DNA from: an uncultured Prochlorococcus sp.
Lineage (GTDB): Bacteria; Cyanobacteriota; Cyanobacteriia; PCC-6307; Cyanobiaceae
Length of the DNA stretch: 64,000 nucleotides
NCBI GenBank assembly: GCA_902521995.1
Contig: CABYTO010000001.1
Span: 1 to 64,000, forward strand
Direction: 5' to 3'
The position numbers and the translations under genes are program-made. Below are positions 22,394 to 30,737 of the stretch, piece after piece (the first letter of the stretch is position 1; every line of letters begins with the position of its first letter). The notes below the pieces were generated by a model. It was not told the DNA's origin. It worked only from the letters and a program-made list of their open reading frames with translations, and made no database searches.

Positions 22394-22410
22394 TAGATTA
22401 TTAATCTAGT
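22392..22410. promoter_or_regulatory. 19-nt palindrome overlapping the dnaA GTG start codon
   Basis: ACTAGATTA-T-TAATCTAGT; on the - strand the palindrome runs into CTAGTGAATAAA where GTG is the dnaA start. Confidence 0.75.
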
Positions 22411-22546
22411 TGGAATTTAATAATTGGCCATTAGGAAATCACAAGATCACGACAAATTTAAAATTACTTAACAAAACCACCATACAAATTTATAAAATTT
22501 TTTATTTTTTTATAGGCATATAATAAATTTTAATAGCAATAAATTT

Positions 22547-23182
22547 TTGGATAAAGCATTACTTATTATCATGGCAAAATGGCATGCTTTTGGAAGATGC
22601 AAAACAAGATTATCTAAAGATATAGGTAAAAGTAATTCTGCAAAAGTTCAATGTGTAATGACCAAACACACCATTTCAGTCGCAAAATTTCTCCAAGAAA
22701 ATAAACTAATTGATATTTCTATTGCTATATCTGGTTTGGGGGTAGGTAACTGTAAAAGATGGACTAGAGAATTAGGCATCAAAAAATTTAATTTACAGGG
22801 GAAAGGCTGCTTGGGAGAAAAAATGAAACGGCAAATAATTATCAACAAAAAATTTTGTGCAAGACATAAGATCAAAAATATTATTTTTATTGGTACTGAC
22901 CTTCCAGATTTATGCCATCAAGATTTATTGAATACTCTAAAAGAGCTTCAACAAAATGATCTTATTTTAGGACCATCTAATGATGGAGGATATTGGCTTA
23001 TTGGTTTATCAGAAAAAATAATTTCATCACATATATATTTACCTTTTATCAACATAAAGTGGGGGACAGAAAATGTTCTTCAAAATACAGTTGATAATTT
23101 TGCTACAACAAAATTAAGGTATAAGTTTTTAGATAAAAAAATTGATATAGATACAATTATTGATATTGAAAATAGAAAGTAA
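22547..23182 (+). CDS. TIGR04282-type glycosyltransferase (DUF2064), TTG start
   Basis: 211-aa ORF; MAKWHAFGRCKTRLSKDIG, IIFIGTDLPDL, LGPSNDGGYWLIGL. Confidence 0.85.
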   Translation: MDKALLIIMAKWHAFGRCKTRLSKDIGKSNSAKVQCVMTKHTISVAKFLQENKLIDISIAISGLGVGNCKRWTRELGIKKFNLQGKGCLGEKMKRQIIINKKFCARHKIKNIIFIGTDLPDLCHQDLLNTLKELQQNDLILGPSNDGGYWLIGLSEKIISSHIYLPFINIKWGTENVLQNTVDNFATTKLRYKFLDKKIDIDTIIDIENRK

Positions 23183-23187
23183 TCGAC

Positions 23188-23871
23188 TTGTCAAAAATCT
23201 CAATTATTATTCCAACTATTAATGAAGCTAATAATTTGCCATTATTGCTTTCAGACTTGTCAAGTATTCAGAAAGAGGGAGAAATCATAATTGTTGATTG
23301 TGGAAGTGAAGATAAAACTATTGACATAGCAAATATTTATGGAGCAAAGGTACTTATATCCAAAGAAAGGAATCGAGGTCTCCAATTAGATATTGGAGCT
23401 AAAAATTCAAAAGGAGAGTGGCTCATATTTTTACATGCAGACACAAGATTAACTTATGATTGGTTTAAAAAAATAAACTCATTTTTAAAGGGAAACAAGA
23501 ATATTATTTACTATTTTGAATTCAAAATTAATCACAAAAAGATAATTTATAGATTCCTCGAAATTCTCGTGAATATTAGAAGTAAATTTTTTAAACAACC
23601 GTATGGTGATCAAGGTTTAATAATTCATAGGACAATCTACTTTAAGAATAATGGATTTAGAAATATACCTTTGATGGAAGATGTAGATTTTTTAATGAGA
23701 TTAAACCAAAAAAAAGATTTAAAACAATTAAATTTTCCTATTTTTATAAGTTCGAGGAAATGGGAAAGAACTAATATTTTTCTACAAGCAATTAAGAACT
23801 GGCACTTTAGAAGAAGATGGTTAAAAGGCGAATCTTTAAAATCTATATATTCTGACTACTACAAAAAATGA
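23188..23871 (+). CDS. TIGR04283-type family 2 glycosyltransferase
   Basis: 227-aa ORF; ISIIIPTINEANNLPLLL, IIVDCGSEDKT, FLHADTRL, PYGDQGLIIHR. Confidence 0.88.
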   Translation: MSKISIIIPTINEANNLPLLLSDLSSIQKEGEIIIVDCGSEDKTIDIANIYGAKVLISKERNRGLQLDIGAKNSKGEWLIFLHADTRLTYDWFKKINSFLKGNKNIIYYFEFKINHKKIIYRFLEILVNIRSKFFKQPYGDQGLIIHRTIYFKNNGFRNIPLMEDVDFLMRLNQKKDLKQLNFPIFISSRKWERTNIFLQAIKNWHFRRRWLKGESLKSIYSDYYKK

Positions 23872-24402
23872 TTAATTTGCATACCAAAAAGCACATTTCG
23901 ACCCTCTAGGTTCTAAAATCCAACCTTGTCTTTTGTAAAATGAAACCACTTCAGCATCAGCAAAAAGGGTTACTTTAGAAATGCCAATATTTTTCAATTC
24001 TTTCAGGACATATCTCATTATCTCTTTCCCCAATCCAAGTCCTTGATAGACAGGGTTAATAGCTACATCCCAAACTGTTGCTTCTAGAATTCCATCGCCA
24101 GTGCATCTTGCAAATCCAACTAGTCTGGGAAATTTATAATCATGACGCCATAACCCCACCACCAAAATACTAAAATCTAAAGCTCTTTTTACCCTCCTTA
24201 TAGGTCTTCTACTCCAACCAACAGTTTGCAAAAGTTGATCTAGTTCTATAAGATCTAAATCTTTATTTTTACTACATACAAATATTTCTTCTTTAGTTGT
24301 TTGTGTGAACTCATAAGAATTTAAACCATAGAGATCTATCAGCTCATCCTTTGATAGATTGTTTGATTTTTTTATTAACGATCCTTGGTATCTAAAAATC
24401 AT
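23872..24402 (-). CDS. GNAT-family N-acetyltransferase (Ycf52-like)
   Basis: 176-aa ORF; DVAINPVYQGLGLGKEIMRYVL acetyl-CoA binding motif. Confidence 0.85.
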   Translation of the reverse strand: MIFRYQGSLIKKSNNLSKDELIDLYGLNSYEFTQTTKEEIFVCSKNKDLDLIELDQLLQTVGWSRRPIRRVKRALDFSILVVGLWRHDYKFPRLVGFARCTGDGILEATVWDVAINPVYQGLGLGKEIMRYVLKELKNIGISKVTLFADAEVVSFYKRQGWILEPRGSKCAFWYAN

Positions 24403-26198
24403 TAAAAATTCACGAATCCCTTTTGTTGAAGCTCAGAGAGCTGAAAATATAAACCCTTTTTCAGTCTTAATTCACTATGGGTTCCCTGCTCAACTAATGA
24501 GCCCTCTTTCAAGACTAAAATTTTATCAGAACTTTCAATAGTTGCCAATCTGTGAGCTATTACTAATGCTGTTCTTTTTGAAAGTATTCTCTCAAGATCC
24601 TTCTGCAAAGTAGCCTCTGTTGAGGGATCCATAAACGCTGTTGCTTCGTCCATTATTAAAACAACAGGATTTCTAATCGCTACACGAGCTACGGAAAGAA
24701 GTTGTCTCTCTCCAGAAGAGAGATTTCCCCCTCTTTCTCTTAGTGAGGTGTTCAAACCTTCTGGTAATTTTTTTAACAAGTTATCTAACCCTAATTCGTA
24801 ACAAAGATTTTCTAATTCAAGATTGTCTAGATTAGAATTCAGTTTCAAATTATCTGCGACATTTCCACTAAAGATAAAGGTATCTTGCAAAACTACTCCC
24901 AACATATTTCTAAGAGTTGCAATAGGAATATCTTTGATATCTATATCATCGATTAAAATTTGACCCGATTGAGGTTCATACAATCTACACAATAGCCTAA
25001 TTATGGTTGTCTTACCGGAACCAGTAGGACCTACAAAAGCCACTTGCTCTCCTGGAAAAATCTTGAAAGATAAGTTCTTAATAATATGTTCTCCTGCGTT
25101 GTAGAAAAAATTAACATTCTTGAACTCAATTTTGCCCTTAAATTTTTTATTTACGTTTTTAGCATTTTCTAAAAAATGTTTTGCGGAAGTAGAGTCCTTA
25201 ATCTGTATTTCTTCATCCAATAATTCGTTTATTCTTTCTACAGCTGTTAAACCTCCTTGAATTTGAGTAAATCTTTCTGCAAGCTGCCTTAAAGGTTCAA
25301 AAAGTCTTTGAGAATATAAAATAAAGGTTGTTAATGTTCCTAAACCAATATTTCCAGAAGTAACAAGATATCCTCCAACCGCCAAAACCAAGGAAACTGC
25401 AGCAAGAGAAATCCATTCTATAAACGCCGAAATACTACTGTCATAAAATATTGTTCCATTAACTGCTTTCTTGTAAGCAACTCCAGTTTTGGAAAATTTC
25501 TTGCTATTAAAAGCCTCTCTTCTGAACATCTGAACGACTTCTAAACCTTGAAGATTCTCTTGAAAATCAGAGTTTAGTTGAGACAATTCTTCCCTTACTT
25601 GATAATTAGCTCTTCTGTAACGTTTTTGAAGCCAGATAATAAAATATGAAACTGGGATTTGAGTCAAAAGTAATAAAATGGCAAGCCCACGATCAATTGA
25701 CAGCATTGTCAAAGAAATTACTATCAGACTAACGAAATCAGCAATGACTCCAACTGCCCCACTACCAAAAACCTCGGCTAAAGCATCAACATCATTTGTT
25801 AATCTTGTTAATAATTTCCCCACAGGCATTTTATCGTGATACCTAAGAGATAAAGATATTGAATGATCAAAAAGTTCTCTTCTTATTCTTGCTGTTAAAC
25901 GTTGTCCCACTGCTTGGATATTGTAAGTTTGGTATCCCTGCAGAACTAATCTGAATAAAACAGTAATAAATAAAGTTACGATAATGGCATTTACCGACTG
26001 CCCAAAGAAAGTTTTACTTAGCCAAACATCTGTAGTTTCTTTCTTTAGAATAGTAATTGCCTGACCAACTAATAATGGTTGAATCGCTCCAGAAAAAGAA
26101 ACAGGTAACAAAACTATCAAGATTAGATAGATTGCTTTTTTATCTTTAGTTAAATATTTACCTAACTTTTTAATCCTTCTAAAATCTTTAAAAAACAT
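24402..26198 (-). CDS. ABC transporter, fused permease/ATPase (multidrug/lipid exporter type)
   Basis: 598-aa ORF; six TMs, GPTGSGKTTIIRLL Walker A, LSSGERQLLSVAR signature. Confidence 0.95.
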   Translation of the reverse strand: MFFKDFRRIKKLGKYLTKDKKAIYLILIVLLPVSFSGAIQPLLVGQAITILKKETTDVWLSKTFFGQSVNAIIVTLFITVLFRLVLQGYQTYNIQAVGQRLTARIRRELFDHSISLSLRYHDKMPVGKLLTRLTNDVDALAEVFGSGAVGVIADFVSLIVISLTMLSIDRGLAILLLLTQIPVSYFIIWLQKRYRRANYQVREELSQLNSDFQENLQGLEVVQMFRREAFNSKKFSKTGVAYKKAVNGTIFYDSSISAFIEWISLAAVSLVLAVGGYLVTSGNIGLGTLTTFILYSQRLFEPLRQLAERFTQIQGGLTAVERINELLDEEIQIKDSTSAKHFLENAKNVNKKFKGKIEFKNVNFFYNAGEHIIKNLSFKIFPGEQVAFVGPTGSGKTTIIRLLCRLYEPQSGQILIDDIDIKDIPIATLRNMLGVVLQDTFIFSGNVADNLKLNSNLDNLELENLCYELGLDNLLKKLPEGLNTSLRERGGNLSSGERQLLSVARVAIRNPVVLIMDEATAFMDPSTEATLQKDLERILSKRTALVIAHRLATIESSDKILVLKEGSLVEQGTHSELRLKKGLYFQLSELQQKGFVNF

Positions 26199-26210
26199 TT
26201 AGCTAATCTT

Positions 26211-26849
26211 CTATAAAGCATTAGTAGATTCTATTGATAAAATTGTATCTCTGAGATGATTATTATCTAACCTCATAGATAAAGGATTTCCAATTAGTCT
26301 TGCAGTCGAGTAATAAAGATCATCTATTTTAGATAAACCATTCTCTTTAAGAGTCTTTCCGGTTGCCACCAAATCAACTATTGCCTCTGCCATACCTGTA
26401 ATAGGACCAAGCTCGACTGATCCTGTCAAATGAACTATTTCTACAGGAATATTTAATTCTTCAAAATAAGATCTCGCTGTTCTTATAAATTTACTTGCTA
26501 CTTTACAATTCGCTGGAAGATCGGTTGGTTTTAAATAATTGCTATTTTTTTTAACCGCCAACGACATATGACAACCCCCAAATCCTAAATCTAATAATTT
26601 TGCGACTTTTAATTCAGATTCTTTTAAAACATCATACCCAACAATACCCAAATCAGCCTGACCATAACTTACATAAACAGGCACATCTCCATTTCTTACT
26701 AATAGAGCTTTTGCCCGTTTGCAATTTGATTCAAAGGTTAATGATCTATTATTTTCTTCCAACGCATTAGAGAAATCTAACCCAGCTTTTTTAAAAGTTG
26801 AAATTGAATCTTTTAACAGAGCTCCTTTAGGTAAAGCTATAGTAATCAT
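26211..26849 (-). CDS. hisG: ATP phosphoribosyltransferase (short form)
   Basis: 212-aa [46 protein letters not shown]. Confidence 0.95.
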   Translation of the reverse strand: MITIALPKGALLKDSISTFKKAGLDFSNALEENNRSLTFESNCKRAKALLVRNGDVPVYVSYGQADLGIVGYDVLKESELKVAKLLDLGFGGCHMSLAVKKNSNYLKPTDLPANCKVASKFIRTARSYFEELNIPVEIVHLTGSVELGPITGMAEAIVDLVATGKTLKENGLSKIDDLYYSTARLIGNPLSMRLDNNHLRDTILSIESTNAL

Positions 26850-26889
26850 AGATCAATTTCTTCCGAGGATTCTTCATTCTAATTTAACA

Positions 26890-27630
26890 ATGGAATTTAA
26901 TAAAGCTCGAAATATAATCGGACTTAGAGTTCTAAGTGATAACGTCATTTGGTTGTTGGTAAAAGATAAATCCGTTGTAGTTGTAGATCCATCTGTTCAT
27001 GAACCAGTTATTAGATATATAAATGAAAACAATTTTCACTTAGAAGCTATTTTACAAACTCATCATCATTCAGACCATATTGGAGGGACGAAGTCTCTTA
27101 TTGAAAAATGGCCAAATGTAAAAGTGATTGCTTCCTCCAAAGAAAAAAAGCGAATACCTTTTCAAAATGTATCTGTAGAAGATGGAGAAACTTTGAATAT
27201 TTTAGGTGAAGAAGTAAAAATAATTGAAGTATTAGGACATACAAGCTCACATATTGCCTTCTTTTTGAATGGAGAAAATCCTGTTCTTTTTATTGGTGAC
27301 ACATTATTTTCTGGAGGTTGTGGAAGAATTTTTGAGGGGACTTATCAACAAATGTATTCTTCACTAGAAAGAATCAAATCTTTACCAAAAAATACTCTCA
27401 TATATTGTGCACATGAATATACAAAGGCAAATATATTGTGGGCATTGAATCTCAAGCCAGAAGATCAAGATATAAAAAATAAACTTTCAGAAGTTGAAAA
27501 AAAACTTTCTCTTAATGAATTAACAATTCCATTTTTACTTGATGAAGAGATAAAAATAAACCTTTTCTTAAGAGCGAAAAATTTAGAAGAATTTTCTTTT
27601 TTAAGAGCAAATAAAGATTTATGGGTTTAA
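26890..27630 (+). CDS. gloB: hydroxyacylglutathione hydrolase-like MBL-fold protein
   Basis: [39 protein letters not shown]; start placed at ATG 26890, since the upstream part of ORF 26719..27630 overlaps hisG. Confidence 0.92.
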   Translation: MEFNKARNIIGLRVLSDNVIWLLVKDKSVVVVDPSVHEPVIRYINENNFHLEAILQTHHHSDHIGGTKSLIEKWPNVKVIASSKEKKRIPFQNVSVEDGETLNILGEEVKIIEVLGHTSSHIAFFLNGENPVLFIGDTLFSGGCGRIFEGTYQQMYSSLERIKSLPKNTLIYCAHEYTKANILWALNLKPEDQDIKNKLSEVEKKLSLNELTIPFLLDEEIKINLFLRAKNLEEFSFLRANKDLWV

Positions 27631-27654
27631 ATAGATAGGTATCTTCTTAAAAAA

Positions 27655-28047
27655 ATGTCCCCCAAACAAGTAATTAAAACATCAAATGCTCCAGATCCAG
27701 TAGGACCTTATAATCAAGCAATAAAAGCTGGGGATTTTATCTATTGTTCTGGTCAAATTGCTATAGACCCAGCTTTAAATGAAATAACATGTTTAGGTGA
27801 TATAGAGAAGGAAACTATTCAAGTTTTAAAAAATCTCGCAGAAGTTCTTAAAGCTGGTGGAGCCAAAATAGAGGATGTAATAAAAACGACTATTTACTTA
27901 ACGGACTTAAGTAATTTTCAAATTGTCAATAAAATATATAGTGATTTTTTTAATATAGAGAATCCGCCAGCAAGGGCCTGTGTGGAAGTTTCATCGCTAC
28001 CAAAAGGAGTTTTAGTTGAAATAGATTGCGTCGCATTTCTAGATTAA
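27655..28047 (+). CDS. RidA family reactive intermediate deaminase
   Basis: 130-aa ORF; PDPVGPYNQAIKAGDFIYCSGQIAIDP, PARACVEVSSLPKGVLVEID. Confidence 0.95.
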   Translation: MSPKQVIKTSNAPDPVGPYNQAIKAGDFIYCSGQIAIDPALNEITCLGDIEKETIQVLKNLAEVLKAGGAKIEDVIKTTIYLTDLSNFQIVNKIYSDFFNIENPPARACVEVSSLPKGVLVEIDCVAFLD

Positions 28048-28132
28048 TTTCTAATTATTGAGAAATTTGAAATATGAACCAAATATGCACCATAGTTGTA
28101 TAGATTATTAGTTGATAATTCATCTTTGATCT

Positions 28133-28360
28133 ATGTCAGCAGCAAAGCTAAATATAGATGAACTAGAAGCAGGTTATCCTTTATTTTGCAAAGCTCTTAG
28201 ACTATTAATTTTAAAAGGAAACTCAGTTAAAGATATAGAAAAGACAGTGTGTTGGGGTCATCTTGAGACTTTAAATAGATGTCTACCTGGTAGATATAAA
28301 GCACCAACATATTTAATGGCTTTAATCAAAAGAGATATTGCAAAGCCAAATAATTATTAA
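28133..28360 (+). CDS. small hypothetical protein
   Basis: 75-aa ORF, plausible spacing, convergent with the carboxysome cluster. Confidence 0.55.
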   Translation: MSAAKLNIDELEAGYPLFCKALRLLILKGNSVKDIEKTVCWGHLETLNRCLPGRYKAPTYLMALIKRDIAKPNNY

Positions 28361-28366
28361 AAAGAA

Positions 28367-28606
28367 CTATTCTTCTAAATAAAATTTATCAATATCCATT
28401 GAAAAGTTTTTTTCCTTGTCTGATATTTCTTTTTTATCTAAAAATATTGAAATACTTACAAAATTCTTACCAAAGCTGATATTTGGATAAATATCCCTTT
28501 CTTTACATAATTTCTCAATTTCCACCATGAATTTACTAATTTTGGAGTATTGATCAAATTCAAATCTTTTTTCAATTCTCAAAGGTGATTCTCTTTCATT
28601 CCACAT
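28367..28606 (-). CDS. alpha-carboxysome RuBisCO assembly factor-like (acRAF; pterin carbinolamine dehydratase-like fold)
   Basis: 79-aa ORF at the 3' end of the cso operon; position and FEFDQYSKISKFMVEIEKLCKERDIYPNISFGKNFVSISIF resemble PCD-like acRAF. Confidence 0.65.
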   Translation of the reverse strand: MWNERESPLRIEKRFEFDQYSKISKFMVEIEKLCKERDIYPNISFGKNFVSISIFLDKKEISDKEKNFSMDIDKFYLEE

Positions 28607-28680
28607 TACATTCTTTATTCAAGACTAATTACACTATACCTTCAACAAAGTTTCTCAATAAATTTTTGAAGTTAAAATTT

Positions 28681-28929
28681 TTAGTCACTCTCCCAATAAT
28701 CAATAATCCCGCCAATTGTTAAATCGGTTTGAACTTCTGGATTAGGGCATGCAAATCTAGCGGCAGAGCCACTAGCAGTAAAAACCCAGTTACCTTCTCT
28801 AGCTCCAACAGGATCAACAGCAACTAATTTCTTCCCTTTATTATTTTCTAAAATTCTTAAATTCATATGACCCAAGCCAGGGACTCTTTGAGTACATACC
28901 ATCCTTCCTAATACCTTCATAATTTCCAC
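28681..28929 (-). CDS. csoS4B: carboxysome vertex (pentamer) protein CsoS4B
   Basis: 82-aa EutN/CcmL domain; second of the CsoS4 pair. Confidence 0.9.
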   Translation of the reverse strand: MEIMKVLGRMVCTQRVPGLGHMNLRILENNKGKKLVAVDPVGAREGNWVFTASGSAARFACPNPEVQTDLTIGGIIDYWESD

Positions 28930-28946
28930 AATTTATATCCTCCTTT

Positions 28947-29198
28947 TTATGACTTATCAGGATCCCAATGATCAATAATTCCAACAATCGTTAAATCGCT
29001 TGGATAAGATTTACTTCCCGCAGCTTCTCTAGCAGCAGAACTTCCAACACAAATAACCCAATCTCCTGGCTTACAGCCAACAGCATCAACTGCAACTTTA
29101 TTAGAAGAACCATCCAATACAACCTGCAGATGTTTATGTTCAAAACCAGGAATCCTATTGGTAGAAACAAGTGGTTTTACAACCTTGCAAATTAACAT
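28947..29198 (-). CDS. csoS4A: carboxysome vertex (pentamer) protein CsoS4A
   Basis: 83-aa; MLICKVVKPLVSTNRIPGFEHKHLQVV, AVDAVGCKPGDWVICVGSSAAREA. Confidence 0.93.
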   Translation of the reverse strand: MLICKVVKPLVSTNRIPGFEHKHLQVVLDGSSNKVAVDAVGCKPGDWVICVGSSAAREAAGSKSYPSDLTIVGIIDHWDPDKS

Positions 29199-29200
29199 AA

Positions 29201-30730
29201 TTAGTGAGCCTCCTCTGTTTTTTTATCTAAAGACATTCCAATAATTTGGGCGGAATGAATGTTGTCCCTATCTCTAATAGTAGAGCAAGTATGTAACAAA
29301 CCTTGATCAACTAAATTTTTATATCTAATTGATATCGCATTATTAACTCTTCCACAATCATTTATTGCCCTCTCTTTTGCGCCGGGTACTTTCCCAGAGT
29401 AATCAAATCTTATTACTACCGGAATAGGTAGATCTTGAGAAACATTTAATCCAGTAAAAATCTTTACTCCAACATCTAAATCTGGAGCCCCTTCTTCGAC
29501 TGTATCTAAATGAGCAAAATAAGTTAAATTTCTGAGATGTACTTCTTTGAAACCTATACCTACTCCAATAAACCTCTCTGCATGTCCAATATCTTCATAA
29601 GAACCATTATGAAAACTCTTAACATAATCAATTTGAGAAATATTATTGACAATTAATTTATATATAAATTTTTCCAGTCCACTGAGTTTATCTTTTGAAG
29701 ATTGCTTAGAAATTGTCTGGCAAATTTCTCTTTCCGCATCCTCTTTTGAAAAATTTATTGTTGAATTATAAATTTCTAATGTAGAAATAGTTTTTTCTAA
29801 ATCTATACCGCCATCGCTAGTTGATAAATGTATTTTTAATGAATCAGTGTCTGTATCAAGTCCAATTAACATTAAATCCACAGAAGCTCCGCAGCAAAAG
29901 CTATTCTCTACAGCCTCTTTGAAAGCATATAATTTATTTCTACCTTCTGCTGCAGCTAACTCGTCATTACTGCCATGAGCTGCGCATCCCTGATGTAAAG
30001 GATCTACTGAACTAAAGTGATAAGTTACAACTTTTAAGTACCTTGTATCTTTATGAGCTTCATTAGGAACATTCTCTCTATATCTTTTATGTTCAGTTTT
30101 TACCCATCGATTAACGGTATTTTCAATATCAAAAAGTGCTCCAGCATGGGATCTTCTTCTTACTGAACTAAAAGGTATTCTCATTACATAAGCAACTGAA
30201 TGAGCTAACCTTCCATCTGAACAAGGAGTTATATCAAGTAAATGTATTCCACAATCTAAGAGAAATTTTTCAAAATTTTCCGCATCCCTACTTCCAGCAG
30301 CACCTTCAAGTGGATCATTGTTAAAAAAATTGTTGCTAAGTTTCTCATGCTGTTTGAAAGCACACCATGCATATAAGGCTCGCATATCAAGAGGTTTAAC
30401 CCAAGATTTATCTAATACATGGAGAGGTAAATCTATTCCCAAATTTTTTCTTGATATTTTCTGAGCCTTATTTATAAAATCTTCGTGATGTTGGATTCGA
30501 GCAATTTCCTTGAGAGTTGGAACAATTTCGTCAAAATCACTTTTTATTTTGCTTTCATACCTAAATAGATTTTCATTTTGAATATTATTGGTTAATTTAT
30601 GAGACTTTACAGAATTTCGTAAATTATTTGATTCTTTAGTTTGTATATGTATATTTTCAGTAAAGGTTTTCATTGGAGCGGTTGGCCCCAATGTGAAGTT
30701 CTTGGCTTTAGCCAGTCCTCTTAAAGGCAT
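29201..30730 (-). CDS. csoSCA: carboxysomal carbonic anhydrase CsoSCA
   Basis: 509-aa ORF; DITPCSDGRLAHSVAYVMRIP, HQGCAAHGSND, position between csoS2 and csoS4A. Confidence 0.95.
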   Translation of the reverse strand: MPLRGLAKAKNFTLGPTAPMKTFTENIHIQTKESNNLRNSVKSHKLTNNIQNENLFRYESKIKSDFDEIVPTLKEIARIQHHEDFINKAQKISRKNLGIDLPLHVLDKSWVKPLDMRALYAWCAFKQHEKLSNNFFNNDPLEGAAGSRDAENFEKFLLDCGIHLLDITPCSDGRLAHSVAYVMRIPFSSVRRRSHAGALFDIENTVNRWVKTEHKRYRENVPNEAHKDTRYLKVVTYHFSSVDPLHQGCAAHGSNDELAAAEGRNKLYAFKEAVENSFCCGASVDLMLIGLDTDTDSLKIHLSTSDGGIDLEKTISTLEIYNSTINFSKEDAEREICQTISKQSSKDKLSGLEKFIYKLIVNNISQIDYVKSFHNGSYEDIGHAERFIGVGIGFKEVHLRNLTYFAHLDTVEEGAPDLDVGVKIFTGLNVSQDLPIPVVIRFDYSGKVPGAKERAINDCGRVNNAISIRYKNLVDQGLLHTCSTIRDRDNIHSAQIIGMSLDKKTEEAH

Positions 30731-30737
30731 TATTTAC

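Noticed and set aside
26719-26889. N-terminal extension of the gloB-like ORF over hisG
   Set aside because: Would overlap the hisG 5' coding region antisense; MBL-fold homology starts after ATG 26890.
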